This document shows, in pieces, positions 29,099 through 40,498 of a DNA stretch of 58,309 nucleotides (position 1 is the stretch's first letter; each line of letters starts with the position of its first letter). Position numbers and translations under genes: made by a program. The notes under the pieces are model-generated. The model was not told where the DNA came from, searched no databases, and was given only the letters and a program-made list of their open reading frames with translations. The stretch covers positions 1 through 58,309 of the forward strand of contig MU833297.1 of NCBI GenBank assembly GCA_029204225.1. Reading direction: 5' to 3'. The stretch is from Diphasiastrum complanatum (taxonomy: Eukaryota > Streptophyta > Lycopodiopsida > Lycopodiales > Lycopodiaceae).

Positions 29099-29247
29099 TT
29101 GTTTTCCTTTGTCCTCATGGATCTTCTAGGAGTGAAAATCCGAGGATTTTCATCTTCAAATCTTGACTCCTCCATATGTTGATAGTCTTCAATAACAATA
29201 GGTGATAGATTTTGAGGTTGCTTGATCTCGGCCCCTCCAAGATTGGA

Positions 29248-30560
29248 CTATTCTTCTTCATGAAAAACTACATCTCTACTATCAATTACTTTAGAGGTAG
29301 AGAGCATGTGGATTCGATAGGCTTTCTTGTTGGATGAATATCCAACCATTACTCCTTTGCTTGCACAAGGATCACCCTTCTTTCTTGTTTCCAAGGGAAT
29401 ATGGACAAAGCATATGCATACAAATACTCTAAGGTGTTCAACCTTAGGTTTCTTCAAATAGAGTGCTTCATATGGTGACTTTCCTCCAACTGCAACATGA
29501 GGGAGTCTATTGCAAAGATAGTTTGAACAATTGATAGCCTCACCCCAAAAGTCTTTTGGCAAAGATGCCTCAATTCTGATGGTTTTGGCACATTCACACA
29601 GTGTTCTATTCTTTCTTTCAGCCACCCCATTTTGAGATGGTGTATATGCACAAGAAAACTCCCTTTTAATGCCTTCAGGCTCACAATAATCATGAAATTT
29701 ATTGGAAGTGTACTCACCACCTCCATCACTTCTAAGAAACTTGATTTTGTAAGAAAATTGCTTTTCAACTAGAGCTTTGAACTTTAGGAAATAGTCAAAC
29801 ACCATAGATTTTGAAGCTAGAAGATATACCCAAGTAAATATAGTGAGATCATCAATGAAAGTTACAAAGCAAGTAGCACCACCCTTGCTCTTTGAAGATG
29901 AGAAGTGCACATCCGAGTGTATGAGCTCCAATGGATGTTTTGTCTTGATAGATGACTTTGAAAAAAGCTTCTTATGCAACTTAGATATGGCACAAGCCTC
30001 ACATGGCTTGAAATTCTTGGAGATAAGCTTAGGCAAGCCAATAGCTTTGGCTTTTTTGACCATGGACACCATAGAATTATAGTTAGGATGTCCCAACCTT
30101 CTATGCCATAGTTCCTCCAAAGACATATGAGTAGCAAAAGCACTATCACAAGAGTTAGCATACTCTTTGGTATCAAGCTTGTAGATTCCACCATATCTAT
30201 ACCCAAATGCAAGGATCTCATCATGCTTCTTGATTGTACATGTATTAACATTGAAATTCACATCTAGTCCACTATCAAACAATTGCCCAACACTAATAAG
30301 ATTTTTTGTTAACTTGGGAACAAAAAGTACATTAGACAGAGAAAGAACTTTTGATGAAGAAAGCTTTAAGGGAATGGTCTGTATGCCTTCAACAGCACAC
30401 TCATGATCATTTGCTGTGTAGATGGACTTCTTGGTTCCTTCATAAGGTGACATGGATGAAAAAGAATACTTGAGCTACACATATGAGAGGAAGCTCCACT
30501 GTCGATATACCACGAACCATCCTTCTTGAAAGGTGATGAAAAAAAGCTCGAGACCATAAG
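29248..30560 (-). pseudogene. Protease and integrase of copia E
   Basis: The protease site WYIDSGASSHM is intact at about 30,475-30,510 but in a different frame from the 401-codon integrase frame (29,248-30,453). The integrase has LWHRRLGHPNYNSM and CEACAISK (zinc site), D in LIHSDVHFSSS, D in FLRSDGGGEYTSNKF and E in SQNGVAERKNRTL, so the DDE set is complete. C-terminal VMVGYSSNKKAYRI and DSRDVVFHEEE are present. Apart from one protease frameshift this is well kept. Confidence 0.9.
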
Positions 30561-30625
30561 AGATTCCTCTTAATAACTTGCATGTGCTCTTCCTTCTCTT
30601 CATTAGAAATGTTGGCTTGCTTGAA

Positions 30626-31456
30626 TTAACTCTTCTTCTTGAAGCAATTGGTGGCATAATGCCCCTTCTTGCCACAAAAGAAACACTTGATGTTTTTCTT
30701 CTTCTTCTTGGATGTGGAAGCTTGAGAGGACTCATCCTCATCTCCTTTCTCCTTGGAAATAAGATTGTTGTTGCTTGAAGAGAATTGGTGTTGATTCTTA
30801 CTTCTTGTCTTGTGCTTGTCTTTGGTAAAGAGAGCTTTACCATCAATGTTGAGAGACAGTCTCTCCATTTTTAAGAGCTTATACCCTTGTCTTGATTCTT
30901 CAGAAATGAGCACACTTTGGAGTGCTTCCAAACTTGGTAGCTCCTCCTTAATGGCATAACTCTGAACAAGGTTGTCATATTCCTCCTTTAACCCATTAAG
31001 TATGACCTGAACAAGTTCATTTTGGTTGATGGAGTCTCCTATGCATGACAATTCTCTATGGAGGTCTTTAACTCTCATTACATAAGCTGAAGCACATTCA
31101 TCACTTCTCTGTACACTTTGAAGATTTTGGTTTCTTAGTGTTAGAAGTCTAGAAGTATTCTTTGCCTCATAGATGGACTTAAGAGTATCCCAAGCATCTT
31201 TGGCATTAGTACAAGCACCAATTTCTCTTAAGATGTCATTTGAGACATTCATCTTAATACAATACAGAGCCATCCTGGCTCTCTTTCTGTACTTTGGAAT
31301 TTCTTGAGGAATTTGTGGTTCTTCTTCAATGCCAAGTACAATGTCCATCACATCTTGTAGTATTAAGACAGATTCCATTCTAACCTTCCAAATTGAGTAA
31401 TTGGAGGTTGACAATCTTTCACTTGCTTCTAATAGAAAGACACCCATTGAACTCAT
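30626..31456 (-). CDS. gag of copia E (276 codons, open)
   Basis: It starts MSSMGVFLLEASERLSTSNY and then SIWKVRMESVL, the copia gag start, and ends with zinc knuckle CFFCGKKGHYATNC and FKKKS. It opens about 200 bases after the primer site, so this ATG is likely correct. The frame is uninterrupted, unlike RT. It would form the particle shell. Confidence 0.85.
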   Translation of the reverse strand: MSSMGVFLLEASERLSTSNYSIWKVRMESVLILQDVMDIVLGIEEEPQIPQEIPKYRKRARMALYCIKMNVSNDILREIGACTNAKDAWDTLKSIYEAKNTSRLLTLRNQNLQSVQRSDECASAYVMRVKDLHRELSCIGDSINQNELVQVILNGLKEEYDNLVQSYAIKEELPSLEALQSVLISEESRQGYKLLKMERLSLNIDGKALFTKDKHKTRSKNQHQFSSSNNNLISKEKGDEDESSQASTSKKKKKNIKCFFCGKKGHYATNCFKKKS

Positions 31457-31654
31457 AAAGAATGATGGAAATCAACAAATATGGATGAAAGAATTGCTTA
31501 TCTTCTCACTATCTGGCCCATTCAATGTGGTTTGAAGCTTAGAATCACAAGAAAACTGCAAACTAGCTAGAAGGTAGAATCTAAACAATTTCTAGCTTGA
31601 AATATGATAGATTTGCAAACTATTTGATTAGATTTGCTTGTAAAACTTAGGTAG

Positions 31655-31666
31655 GCTCTGATACCA
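31655..31666 (-). promoter_or_regulatory. Primer binding site of copia E
   Basis: GCTCTGATACCA on + is the reverse complement of TGGTATCAGAGC, directly beside the LTR at 31,667. Confidence 0.95.
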
Positions 31667-32275
31667 TGCTAAAATCACACGTGTGGGATGCCATACACAT
31701 GTATTTTTGATCTCCTAAGCACAATAACACCATAAAGATCAGACTAGCATTGGTTGTCAATAGGAAAGCTGATCATACAAGCAATATTATTGTGTCACAA
31801 GCAAGATCTATCAACAAAACATAAGACAAAACATCATAAATGCCTCTACTTGGCTAGAGAGAGAAAATAGCAAGTACAAAACTCGTGGAGAGAGAGAGGG
31901 CACAAAGAGCTTGTCTCCAAATTTGCATTACACACAAATTTCATCATTTTCTCAATGAGAGTACATATATATAGATCCATGGACTCTTCTCCTACTTTGA
32001 GTTGAATTGGAGTTGTGGATCCACCTCTCAAGCTATCTAGACTTATCCAAGCCACCTCACTATGTCTAATTGTGCCACATAGTCTTTTCATGCATTAAAT
32101 GTGGCATGTAAAGTACAAATGGCAATTCCTATGGTAGCTCGAGTTTCTACTTCTACCTACCTTGAATATTTTATTCCAAGATGGGTCTTTACTAAGCCAA
32201 AAGAGCTCAATTCATCTTTGGCATTTTTTAGGACCCATACTCACAACATTAGATAAATTTTTCAATATTTTGACA
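31667..32275 (-). repeat. 5' LTR of copia E (609 bp)
   Basis: On + it begins TGCTAAAATCACACGTGTGG and ends ...TATTTTGACA. A difference from the other LTR is a short indel near 31,967 in the ACATATATATAG run; substitutions are few. Confidence 0.93.
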
Positions 32276-33400
32276 AGAAGTCTATTTTTGAGATATCCAA
32301 CTTAAGTGAGATCAATAGACTCTCTTCAAATTTCATCCATTTCTTGAAAGGTAAGATTCGTAGAAATTTCATAAGCTTGTTCTTTTGAATAAAGATCACA
32401 TTGATCTTTCTATTTATGTCAAAGTGACACAATTTAGTTTCGAAGGATTTCAAATGTTGAAAAAAACAAAGCTTAAAGTACGAGAAGTACTTTCAAGTAC
32501 AAGTCATAATATTAAGATGGGATCATTAGGTGCATTCCTTTTAGAGTCTTGTGAAAGGCTAAATTCTACAAATTATTCTATATGGAAGGTAAGAATGGAG
32601 TCGCTTTTTTACTCCAAGACCTTTTTGACCTTGTCCTTGTTGATGAGAAGGAATCTCTAGGTGGACAAGGCTTGATAAAATTTAAGAAGAGAGGTAGACT
32701 TGCATTACATTGCATAAAAATGAATGTAAGTATGATCTTCTTAAAGAAGTTGCAATTTGCACCTCATCCAATGAAGCTTGGGATTCTTTAAAATGTATGT
32801 ATGAATCCAATAACACTTCAAGAGTTCTTATGCTAAGAAATCATGTCCTCCAAAGCATGAGAAAAGGTGATGAAAGTTCACAAGATCATGTGCTTAGGAT
32901 CAAATCACTTAACAAAGAGCTTTCTTCAATAGGTGATAAGATCCATGATAATGAATTAGTCCAAGTCATTCTTAATTGACAAGGAGATGAGTTCTCCAAC
33001 TTAGTCCAAAGCTTTGCCATTCAAGACTCACTTCCTTCTATTGACAAACTTCATAGTGTCCTTGTAGCCGAGGAGTGCAAGTTGCATAATGTCAAAGACA
33101 ACATAGGCTCTCTATCCTTGCCAGATGGTGATGAGAAAGCCAACTTCTCAAGAAAAGAAAAGTGGAGGGGCACATGATCCAACAAGTTCCAAGTGAAGGA
33201 TCAAGCAAAGAACGAAGATGGACAATCAAGTTCAAAAGCAAAACTAAAGTCCTCAAGAACAAAGGCCAAGTCATCAAAGTTCATGCAATTTTTTCACTCA
33301 AGTATCTACTTTGCAAGTGTAAGGAGCAAAGGATATTCTATTATCTTCGAATTCTTCATAGATAGTGTTAGTAGACATGAAGCCGTCAGCACATAATAGG
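32276..33400 (+). pseudogene. gag leader, gag and integrase trace of copia D (downstream of the insertion)
   Basis: The start MGSLGAFLLESCERLNSTNY at 32,518 then SIWKVRMESL closely resembles the gag start of copia E, so the two are related families. The frame shifts near 32,610 and 32,740 and has a stop at 32,977-32,979 (ELVQVILN-stop). After about 33,230 the peptide SSKFMQFFHSSIYFASV appears, which resembles a degraded integrase core (compare SSNCMQIFHSSVHLARM at 40.4 kb), so zinc knuckle and protease are deleted. Confidence 0.78.
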
Positions 33401-33469
33401 TTATTTGAGGTGATGGTCTCTTTTGTGGGACATAACAGTGGTCTAGAGCTATTGGTTTTTTGGGTGTCA

Positions 33470-33626
33470 TGTGTCAATGTCCTATTGGTGTGAGGTGACC
33501 CTTTGTTATGGACCCGCATCATTGTGCACAACTGACACGTGTCGATGTGTCAATGTCCTATTGGTGTGAGGTGACCCTTTGTTATGGACCCGCATCGCAT
33601 CAGTGTGCACAACTGACACGTGTTGA
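33470..33626. repeat. Tandem duplication, two units of about 76 and 81 bp
   Basis: Units start TGTGTCAATGTCCTATTGGT at 33,470 and 33,546 and end in CACAACTGACACGTGT. The second has an extra GCATC-type 5-bp repeat. Confidence 0.95.
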
Positions 33627-33688
33627 TGGTCATGTGTGAATATTATGGTAGGAGATGACCCCACCTGGACTATGTAAATAGAGGTGGA

Positions 33689-34747
33689 TGTTGGCTGATT
33701 CTGTCAAATCCCCAAGATACTAGGCCAGAGCTACCCAAGAGCACCTTAGATTGAGGAGGTCTGAGAAGATGAGATGAACAAAGATTTAGTGCCGAGTATG
33801 AGAGCCGAGAAGTACTAGTTAAGAATGACAAGTAGAAATTATGTAAGCGTCATGGTGAATCTCAAAAGATGGAATGACCATGTAGGAACTAGTATTTCTA
33901 AGCAGATGTAATAAATGCAAGTAGGTCCCTCTTAGAAAAGTAGAGTGAGCCGCCTTTTGATGGTGACATCTAGTGGAGATGATAATTCCACTTGTAATTT
34001 TTGTAATGTGGAAATGCCACTAGGATGCCACCTAAGGAGCTCTCTTGCTTATTCAAGAGACTCCCCCTTTGTAGAAGGGAGCTTTTTCTGTAATGTATCC
34101 ACTCCATGCTTAAATGAGAATAGCTTCCATGAGTTTGATGCATCCTTGAGCTCCTTGATCATTCTTGTTTCTTGAGTGCTGCATTAATGAAAGTAGCATG
34201 GATTAGATTTCCTGTTTTCTTGTGGATTAATGTAGGAATCAACATTGCGGTAATTCGTCTTGGCTGGATTGTGGCTTAAATCTTAGGACAACCCATTTCT
34301 TGATGTTCTTGGCAGTCCAAGAATCAAGAAATGTCTCTCCAAATGTTGTCTAGTTGTTTCTTGTTCTTGTTTTGTGGATTAATACATGTGTAGATTAGTT
34401 TTGCTTAGTAATGATATGATTCGAACTCATTTTGTAGCAGTTAGAAGTAGAAACTATTTGATGTTCAACTGATTTACATTCTCATTTTATGTTAAATGTA
34501 TGGGTGTGCATAATTGGCTATTTATGCATGTGCATTCGGTTCAAAAGTGACGTCCATGGATTGTCCTCTAATAGGTAGGACATTTTTGACGATGCTGTTT
34601 TAACTTTTCTGCTTGATCTAGGCCTTAAACAAGAGCGATAAACTTAAAGAAGAGCCCACAGTCGTTGCTGATAGGCAGAACACAAACGTAGCCTGTAAGA
34701 AAGAAGAATAACCCGTAGACAGATCCTAGCAAAAGAATCTGTCTACA
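33689..34747 (+). repeat. LTR family G, copy 1, probable solo LTR
   Basis: It begins TGTTGGCTGATTCTGTC and ends ...GAATCTGTCTACA. Flanks are GTGGA (33,684-33,688) and ATGGA (34,748-34,752), a nearly exact 5-bp target duplication, which suits a solo LTR. A core TTATTCAAGAGACTCCCCC (about 34,050) occupies the TATA-like position shared with the other copies. Copies 2 and 3 are at 38,201 and 52,950. Confidence 0.7.
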
Positions 34748-34752
34748 ATGGA

Positions 34753-35460
34753 TCTTCTTGAGCTTGTCATTTATTCTCTCTTGGAGAATGAAGAGCTCTT
34801 CCATTGATGGTCAGGTCAAGGCGATTCTCAGGAAAGAAAGAAGAGTTGGTACTTTGCAAAAGTAAAAATCACTTTATTGTGTGCTATCAAAGCTTGAAAC
34901 TTATGGCCTTAATAAGAAAAAATTGTGACTTTTTTAGCTTAAGTTTCATAAGAAACTCAAGTTAAAGGTTTTAATCTTTTATAGGTACTTTTAAAGTACA
35001 CACTTTAACTTCACAAAACAAAACATAAGTTTACAAAACTTACGATATAAGTTTCATAATTTAAAAGCTTGTGAAACTTTTATAAGTTTCATAACTTAAA
35101 TTTTCTAAATTACAAGAATGGGTGAATAGCTTGAGGGAAGGTGCTCGGGCCTCCTCTTGCCTCCTTCTCATTGGTTTAATTGTGGCATGCTTTATTTGTT
35201 GATTATTAGTTAGCCGCAATTTATTTCCATTCCCTTTTGGGTGTTAATTTAGGATATAGTTTAGTAACCTTACTAGTTGGGTAAGCCTTAGTAAGGATTT
35301 ATTGTTGTTGTTTTAGTTAACATTTCCGAGCACTAGTTGGGTAAGCCTTAGTGCTTCCATCATTGTTATCCATTTCCGTTTGAAGATTTTTGTAGAATCT
35401 TAAAGGGTGGACGATCCTCTCTATACTATCCCACATTGTGAGTAGATCTAGCCATCGCAT
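34753..35460. other. Non-coding stretch with short repeats
   Basis: No gene is seen. AAGTTTCATAA-like words recur at 34,940-35,100. Two related hairpins lie at 35,268-35,355. Confidence 0.6.
35268..35355. repeat. Pair of hairpins sharing a core with compensatory stems
   Basis: Hairpin 1 is 35268-35296 (stem CCTTACTA with TAGTAAGG). Hairpin 2 is 35329-35355 (stem AGCACTA with TAGTGCT). Both carry the same inner sequence ACTAGTTGGGTAAGCCTTAG. The outer stems differ between copies yet both pair. Confidence 0.8.
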
Positions 35461-35469
35461 AAACAAGAT

Positions 35470-37145
35470 TTACTTCCAACATTCACTTTGAGAAAAACTA
35501 AGTGAAACAAGAAAATGATGTAGTCTTGAATTCCAAGACCTAGAAGCTTGCTTCAAGCCATAGACACTCCTTTGTGGATGAAAAACTTTGTCCTCCAACT
35601 TGAGCTTGATGAATCCTTGGGGATGCTCCATGAAAATGTCTTCTTCCAAGAATCCATTAAGAAAGGCATTTGACACATCCATTTGATCCATCCAAAATGA
35701 GAGGCAAGAGCAAGAATCAACCTTATTGTGACGATCTTGGCCACACGTGCAAAAGGCTCCTCATAACCTATGCCCTTCTCTTGAGCATATCCCTTGGAAA
35801 CTAGCATCCAAGTACTATTATCCATCAAAGCATTATACTCATCTAGCAATATAGCTTGGTACCATTCTTTTGAACTCAAAGCATCTTCTACATTTGAAGG
35901 CTCATCAAAACTTGACATAAGAGCAAAAGAAGGAGATGGATTACCCTCAACTTGCTGACCCTTGCCTTGATATGTGAGCCTTGTTGCTCTACTCTTGCCC
36001 TTGATGATCTTCTAGGTGTGGTAAGTTGACTTGGTCCAAGCTCCTCCTCAAAATCAAGATCATCTTGATTCTCAGCCACTATCCTCTTGATGGTTGACAT
36101 GGTTGAGCCATCATCAAGTTTGTGCATCATGTATTCATCAAAGATTACATCTCTAGACACCACAAACTTGTCCAAGGATGGAAGATATACTTTGTATCCC
36201 TTACTTGTGTTGCCATATCCAAGGATGATCCCCTTTGTTGATGATGGATCTTCCTTTTGTCCTTGTCTCCAAAGGTTCATGCAACATAACAAGTGCATCC
36301 AAAAAATCTCAAGTGTTTGAGGTTAGGCTTTCCTCCATACAAAACTTCATAAGGAGTTTTTTCGTCAATAGATTTACATGAAACTCTATTGATCAACTAA
36401 TTGGCACAAGTGGGGTGAATCTGACAAAGATTTCAAACACCTGAGCTTTGGAAGAAAGTAAGAAAAGCCAACAATATCTTGAAAAATCATCTATGAATGT
36501 TACAAAAATTGAACCTCCACCATTTGAATTAGTGCTAGCAAAGTGAACATTCGAATGTATTAGCTCAAGAGGATGAGATGTTTTTATGATAGAACTTGGA
36601 AAAGCCTTCTTATGTGCCTTGGATAGTGCACATGCTTTACGAAATTTTTCCTCCTTTGCTAAGGACCTTGGAAAAAGCAAGCTCCTCCTTGCACATAGCC
36701 TCCATAGAACTTGGATTGATGTGTCCAAGCCTTTTGTGCCAAAGATCAAAGTTTGACAAATTGTCCTTCTCGGCTAGCATCACAGCGTTGGCGTAAACAA
36801 AAGCATCTATTTTGTAAAGTTTTCCAAGTCTAGTGCCTTTAGCAAAAGCTTTGTCTTTCTTCTTTATGTAACAATCATTAGAAGTGAATTCCACACAAAA
36901 ACCATTATCAACCATTTTTCTAGCACTAAGTAGATTCTTAGTGATGCTAGGAATTTACAAGACTCCTTCAACATTGATCATTCTTGAAGATCATAACCAT
37001 AAGGGAATATTACCTACACCTTCTATCTTACAAACATCATCATTGGCTGTAAAAATAGACTTGAAAGGTCCTTTATAAAACAAAAGAGTTGAAAAGTACT
37101 CCCTTTTACTTGTCATGTGGGAACTTGCCCCACTATCCAAGAGAG
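35470..37145 (-). mobile_element. Copia fragment H: protease through RT, truncated
   Basis: On the - strand: protease site around 37,140 (GASSHMTSK), pre-integrase (KNLLSARKMVDNGFCVEF), zinc part (LWHKRLGHINPSSM), integrase (LIHSNVHFASTNSNGGGSIF, first catalytic Asp changed to Asn; TFIDDFSRYCW), integrase C-terminus (GIILGYGNTSKGYKVYL, 35,888-36,298) and RT (SSKEWYQAILLDEYNALMDN; QMDVSNAFLNGFLEEDIFME). There is an internal deletion between 36,393 and 36,298 and RT stops before YVDD. No LTR was found at either end. Confidence 0.82.
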
Positions 37146-37888
37146 TTGGTCATGTCTATTTAGTGGTCATCCCTACTAATTGGGACAAAGGCCAACTTAG
37201 TTATATGATTAGTGACTTGACTATTAAGCTTGCTCAACCTTATTGAGCTCTAGCCCTGACTCGCTAGATTCTACAATCAACTGTAAATAAACATGATGCC
37301 TCATTTTTAGTTGGATCTTTAATTGCAGGTTTAGTCTTAATCTTACATAATTTATAGTTACTAAAATTTGCTTTTGGCGCCCATGTTATTGTTCATTTAC
37401 CTTGTGACCAACTAGCTACCTACCAAGCATAACTCTAGGATCTAGGCTAGGGTTTCATTATAGGGCAATAAGAGTGAGTTAACTTCCTTATTACATGTTG
37501 GAAATCCACCTAACTTCAAGAAGGAAGTCGAATTTGCTATGTATTCCAAGCTCCCATAATGAGAAGATAGAATATTTTTGAAGCTATTGGCAATCTCAAG
37601 CTAATTCACTATGTACATTGAGTTTTTGTGATCTAAATGAAACCAAATCAACTTCTAATTGTTTCTCAGGTTGAAGGCCATACTACAAATTTTAGTACAC
37701 ACGTGTGGGCTTGGATATCAATGTTGATCAATGCCTTTGATTGTTAATGCTTGTTGTTTGTCAAATTGCCAATCTAGGTCAACTTTTTTGTGTCTAGTTT
37801 TTTGATAGATTGTTAAGCAAGCATCGAATCACTCTTGTGGATCTTTTGTAGATCCATTTATGGTCCTAAAGTATAGTACTTTCACATC
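37146..37888. other. Non-coding stretch
   Basis: No credible coding sequence is seen. It includes CACACGTGTGG near 37,698, resembling the LTR end of copia E. Confidence 0.5.
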
Positions 37889-38200
37889 ACCAAGCCTTCA
37901 TCATGTTTCCTTGTTGTCACCAAACCATCCGTCCAATCTGTTTCTACCACCAATTCCTGATGATGAGTCCATCCCATAAAGACTGATAATCAAAGTTTGT
38001 GCAACCTGTAATCGGCTAAATTGTGGCAAGTTGTGAAAACAATTTTTGATAAAGACTGGCAACAATAAACACTTGGTTTTATGCAAGCGAACGAGGATCT
38101 ACGCTTTTCCAAGTGACAATAAAAAATGCCAATGCAAAGCAGAGCGACATCATTCAATATGAGTTGCAGTGGGTCCTGCAACACATTAGGAGTGGGATGA
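37889..38200 (+). repeat. Internal 3' segment and polypurine tract before LTR-G copy 2
   Basis: It matches 52,383-52,949 in order (TCATCATGTTTCCTT; GATGATGAGTCCATCCC; AAAGACTGGC; AAGCGAACGAGGATCTA). It ends in purine-rich ATTAGGAGTGGGATGA right before the LTR. It lacks about 250 bp present in the other copy. Confidence 0.75.
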
Positions 38201-39311
38201 TGTTGGCTGATTCTGACGAATCCCCAAGATGCTCGGTCGGAGCTACCCAAGAACACCTCTCACCTTAGACCGAGGAGGTCTCTGAGAAGGCGAGACAAAC
38301 AAAGACTGAGAGCCGAGTATGAGAGCTGAGGAATACTAGTTAGTAAAGACAAGCCAAAACTGTGTAAGCCTCATGGTGAATCCCAAAAGATGGAATGACC
38401 ATGTAGGATCTAGTATTTCTAGGCAAAGTAATAAATGCAAGTAGACCCCTCTTAAAGAAAGTAGAATGAGCCACCTTTTGAGGTGACCTCTAGTGGAGAG
38501 CATAATTCCACGTGTAATTTGCGTAATGTGGAAATGCCACCAAGATGCCACCTAAGGAGCTATCTTGCTTATTTAAGAGACTCCCTCTTTGAGAAGAGGA
38601 GCTTTTGTGAAATGTATCTACTCCATGTTGAATTAAGAAGAGCCTCCACGAGTTTTGGTGCCTCCATTGAGCTCCTTGATCATGCTTGTTTCTTGAGTGA
38701 TGCATTCATGATCTTGCCCTTCCCTCCTTTGTGTGTGATTGTGGATAGTAGAGTGGATTAGTTTTTTTTTTCTTTTCTAGAGTGGATTATATTTTCTTTC
38801 TTGCTTGTGGATTAATGTAGGAATCAACACTCAGGTAAACTAAATAGGCTGGGTTTGTGGTGTAATTCTTGCATATCTCCTTACAACTCTGCTCTTGATG
38901 TTCTTGGGATGTCCAAGAATCAAAAGACTGGTTGGTTTCTTGATTCTTGAACTTCTAAAATGCTGTAGATTAGTTTCTTGTTTCTTGTTTTGTGGATTTA
39001 TGCAAGTAAATGGTTGAACACATGCATGATTGACTAATCGTGGTCATTTATGCATGTGCCTTAGTGCAAGAGTGACATACCTGAGTGTCCTCTGACAGGC
39101 AAGACAATACTACAACGTTAATTAGTCCATTTTGCCTGGGTTTGGGCATTGTAATAACAAGAACACATCTAATAAATGCCCATGAAGCTTGATAACAGGC
39201 AAAACCAACCTTGGAACTGTTCTGGAACAAGAAGAAAGAACCAGAACAAGAAACAAGCTATTAACAAAAGAAACGCCAACAGATTCTGAAGTAGAGAATC
39301 TGTAAACAACA
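38201..39311 (+). repeat. LTR family G, copy 2 (1,111 bp)
   Basis: It begins TGTTGGCTGATTCTGACG and ends ...GAATCTGTAAACAACA. It is collinear with copies 1 and 3, including GATGGAATGACCATGTAGGA and GTGGATTAATGTAGGAATCA. As a polypurine tract precedes it, it acts as a 3' LTR of whatever lies to the left. Confidence 0.78.
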
Positions 39312-39459
39312 AGGACAAGCAAACATCAACCAAGAGGAGGAAGAGAGTCCACATGAGGACTCACTAATGATGTCAAGTTTTTTTTTCATCAAGTTTCAAG
39401 GGGGAAGATCCAATGGTTTTTGATCAAGATAGATTTGCCAATTTTTGGCAATTCTTCAC

Positions 39460-40490
39460 ACTCCTCCTCAAATTTAGCTTGATATATTTACAACTCTCTT
39501 GATAGATGAATGAAAGCTTTTAGAAGTGTATAAAAAATCCAGCTACAAACAAGTAACTTTTGAGACTCCAATAGAGAATTGTCCATGAAGGATCTTTCAC
39601 CACATCTTAGAGGATCCCTTACAAGATGTTTCGTAGATGTGTCTATATACATGTAGCACACTTCAAAACTACACATCATGCCAAGCCATGGATTCCAAGG
39701 CATTTTGTGCACTTGAAGATACATCAATTAAAATATTAAGTGCATAAATAATGTTGCCAAAGACAACTTGCCTTGCTTGGTCCATATGATTGAGCCTTGA
39801 TGGCTCCATCTTGATACTCAAGGTTCTTCTTGAAGTCCTCGGGTCTTGAGCTTGCTCCTCCACTTGACTTGACTCCAAACCATCAATGAGCTGAATAAGG
39901 TGTTGATCCAAAGGTTCTTCTTCAAGTTTACAAATCTTTCACTTTTGAAAGATCACATTTCCACCATTGACAACTTCTTTGATGGAAAACAAGTAGATTC
40001 TACAATCTCTACTTGAAGAGCAGAACACTACCATTATTCCTATCATTGAAATATCCAATTATTTGGTCCTTAGATTGGAATGATCATGCTCAAAGCATGT
40101 GGAACCAAATATTTCCAATACAAATGATGTTTCATCTTTTATGACACTATTCAGACTATTACAAAAATAGTTATCCAATGAAATTGCTTTATCAACAACA
40201 AATGGAGATTCGAAAGCATCTAATTTCATTGTCTTGTCATAAAGAGTACTAAACACCATAGATATTAAAGATAAGCAACAAGTCACTCCATGTCTACTAA
40301 TACTATCCAATAGGTACTCAAAGATAGTAGACTCTCCAATGCTCACCATCCTTGCAAGATGCACACTTGAATGGAAAATTTGCATGCAATTTGATGACTT
40401 GGCCATTGTCATTGAGGACTCCCTTGGAAATCTCATGCTTTGAGGCTGATCCTCAAGATCTTCCTTCTTTTGATGCTCCTCCTCAATGCA
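39460..40490 (-). mobile_element. Copia fragment I: integrase, RT end and start of 3' LTR
   Basis: The - strand reads a degraded integrase (HSSVHLARMVSIGESTIFEY, 40,059-40,511), integrase C-terminus to RT N-terminus (PRTSRRTLSIKMEPSRL, 39,669-39,911) and an RT end (HLVRDPLRCGERSFMDNSLL, 39,488-39,727). TTTGAGGAGGAG then TGTGAAGAATTGCC at 39,460 looks like polypurine tract and LTR start; the LTR is cut at the border with LTR-G copy 2. It is heavily decayed. Confidence 0.65.
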
Positions 40491-40498
40491 ATCAAGAT

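Larger units (their letters stand above)
27010..32275 (-). mobile_element. Full-length copia retrotransposon (copia E), inserted in copia D
   Basis: Two highly similar LTRs (27,010-27,623 and 31,667-32,275) flank primer site, gag, protease, integrase, RT and RNase H, all reading on the - strand. Ends are TG...CA. AGAA stands immediately outside both ends (27,006-27,009 and 32,276-32,279), a possible short target duplication. Removing the element rejoins the leader of copia D (ending 27,009) to its gag leader (from 32,276). RT carries a deletion and frameshift, so the element is not autonomous. Confidence 0.92.

Noticed and set aside
25800-33400. Two independent + strand copias at 25.8 and 32.3 kb
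   Set aside because: One has LTR, primer site and leader but no gag, the other has gag but no LTR, and the element between them has its own complete ends, so a single split element is simpler.
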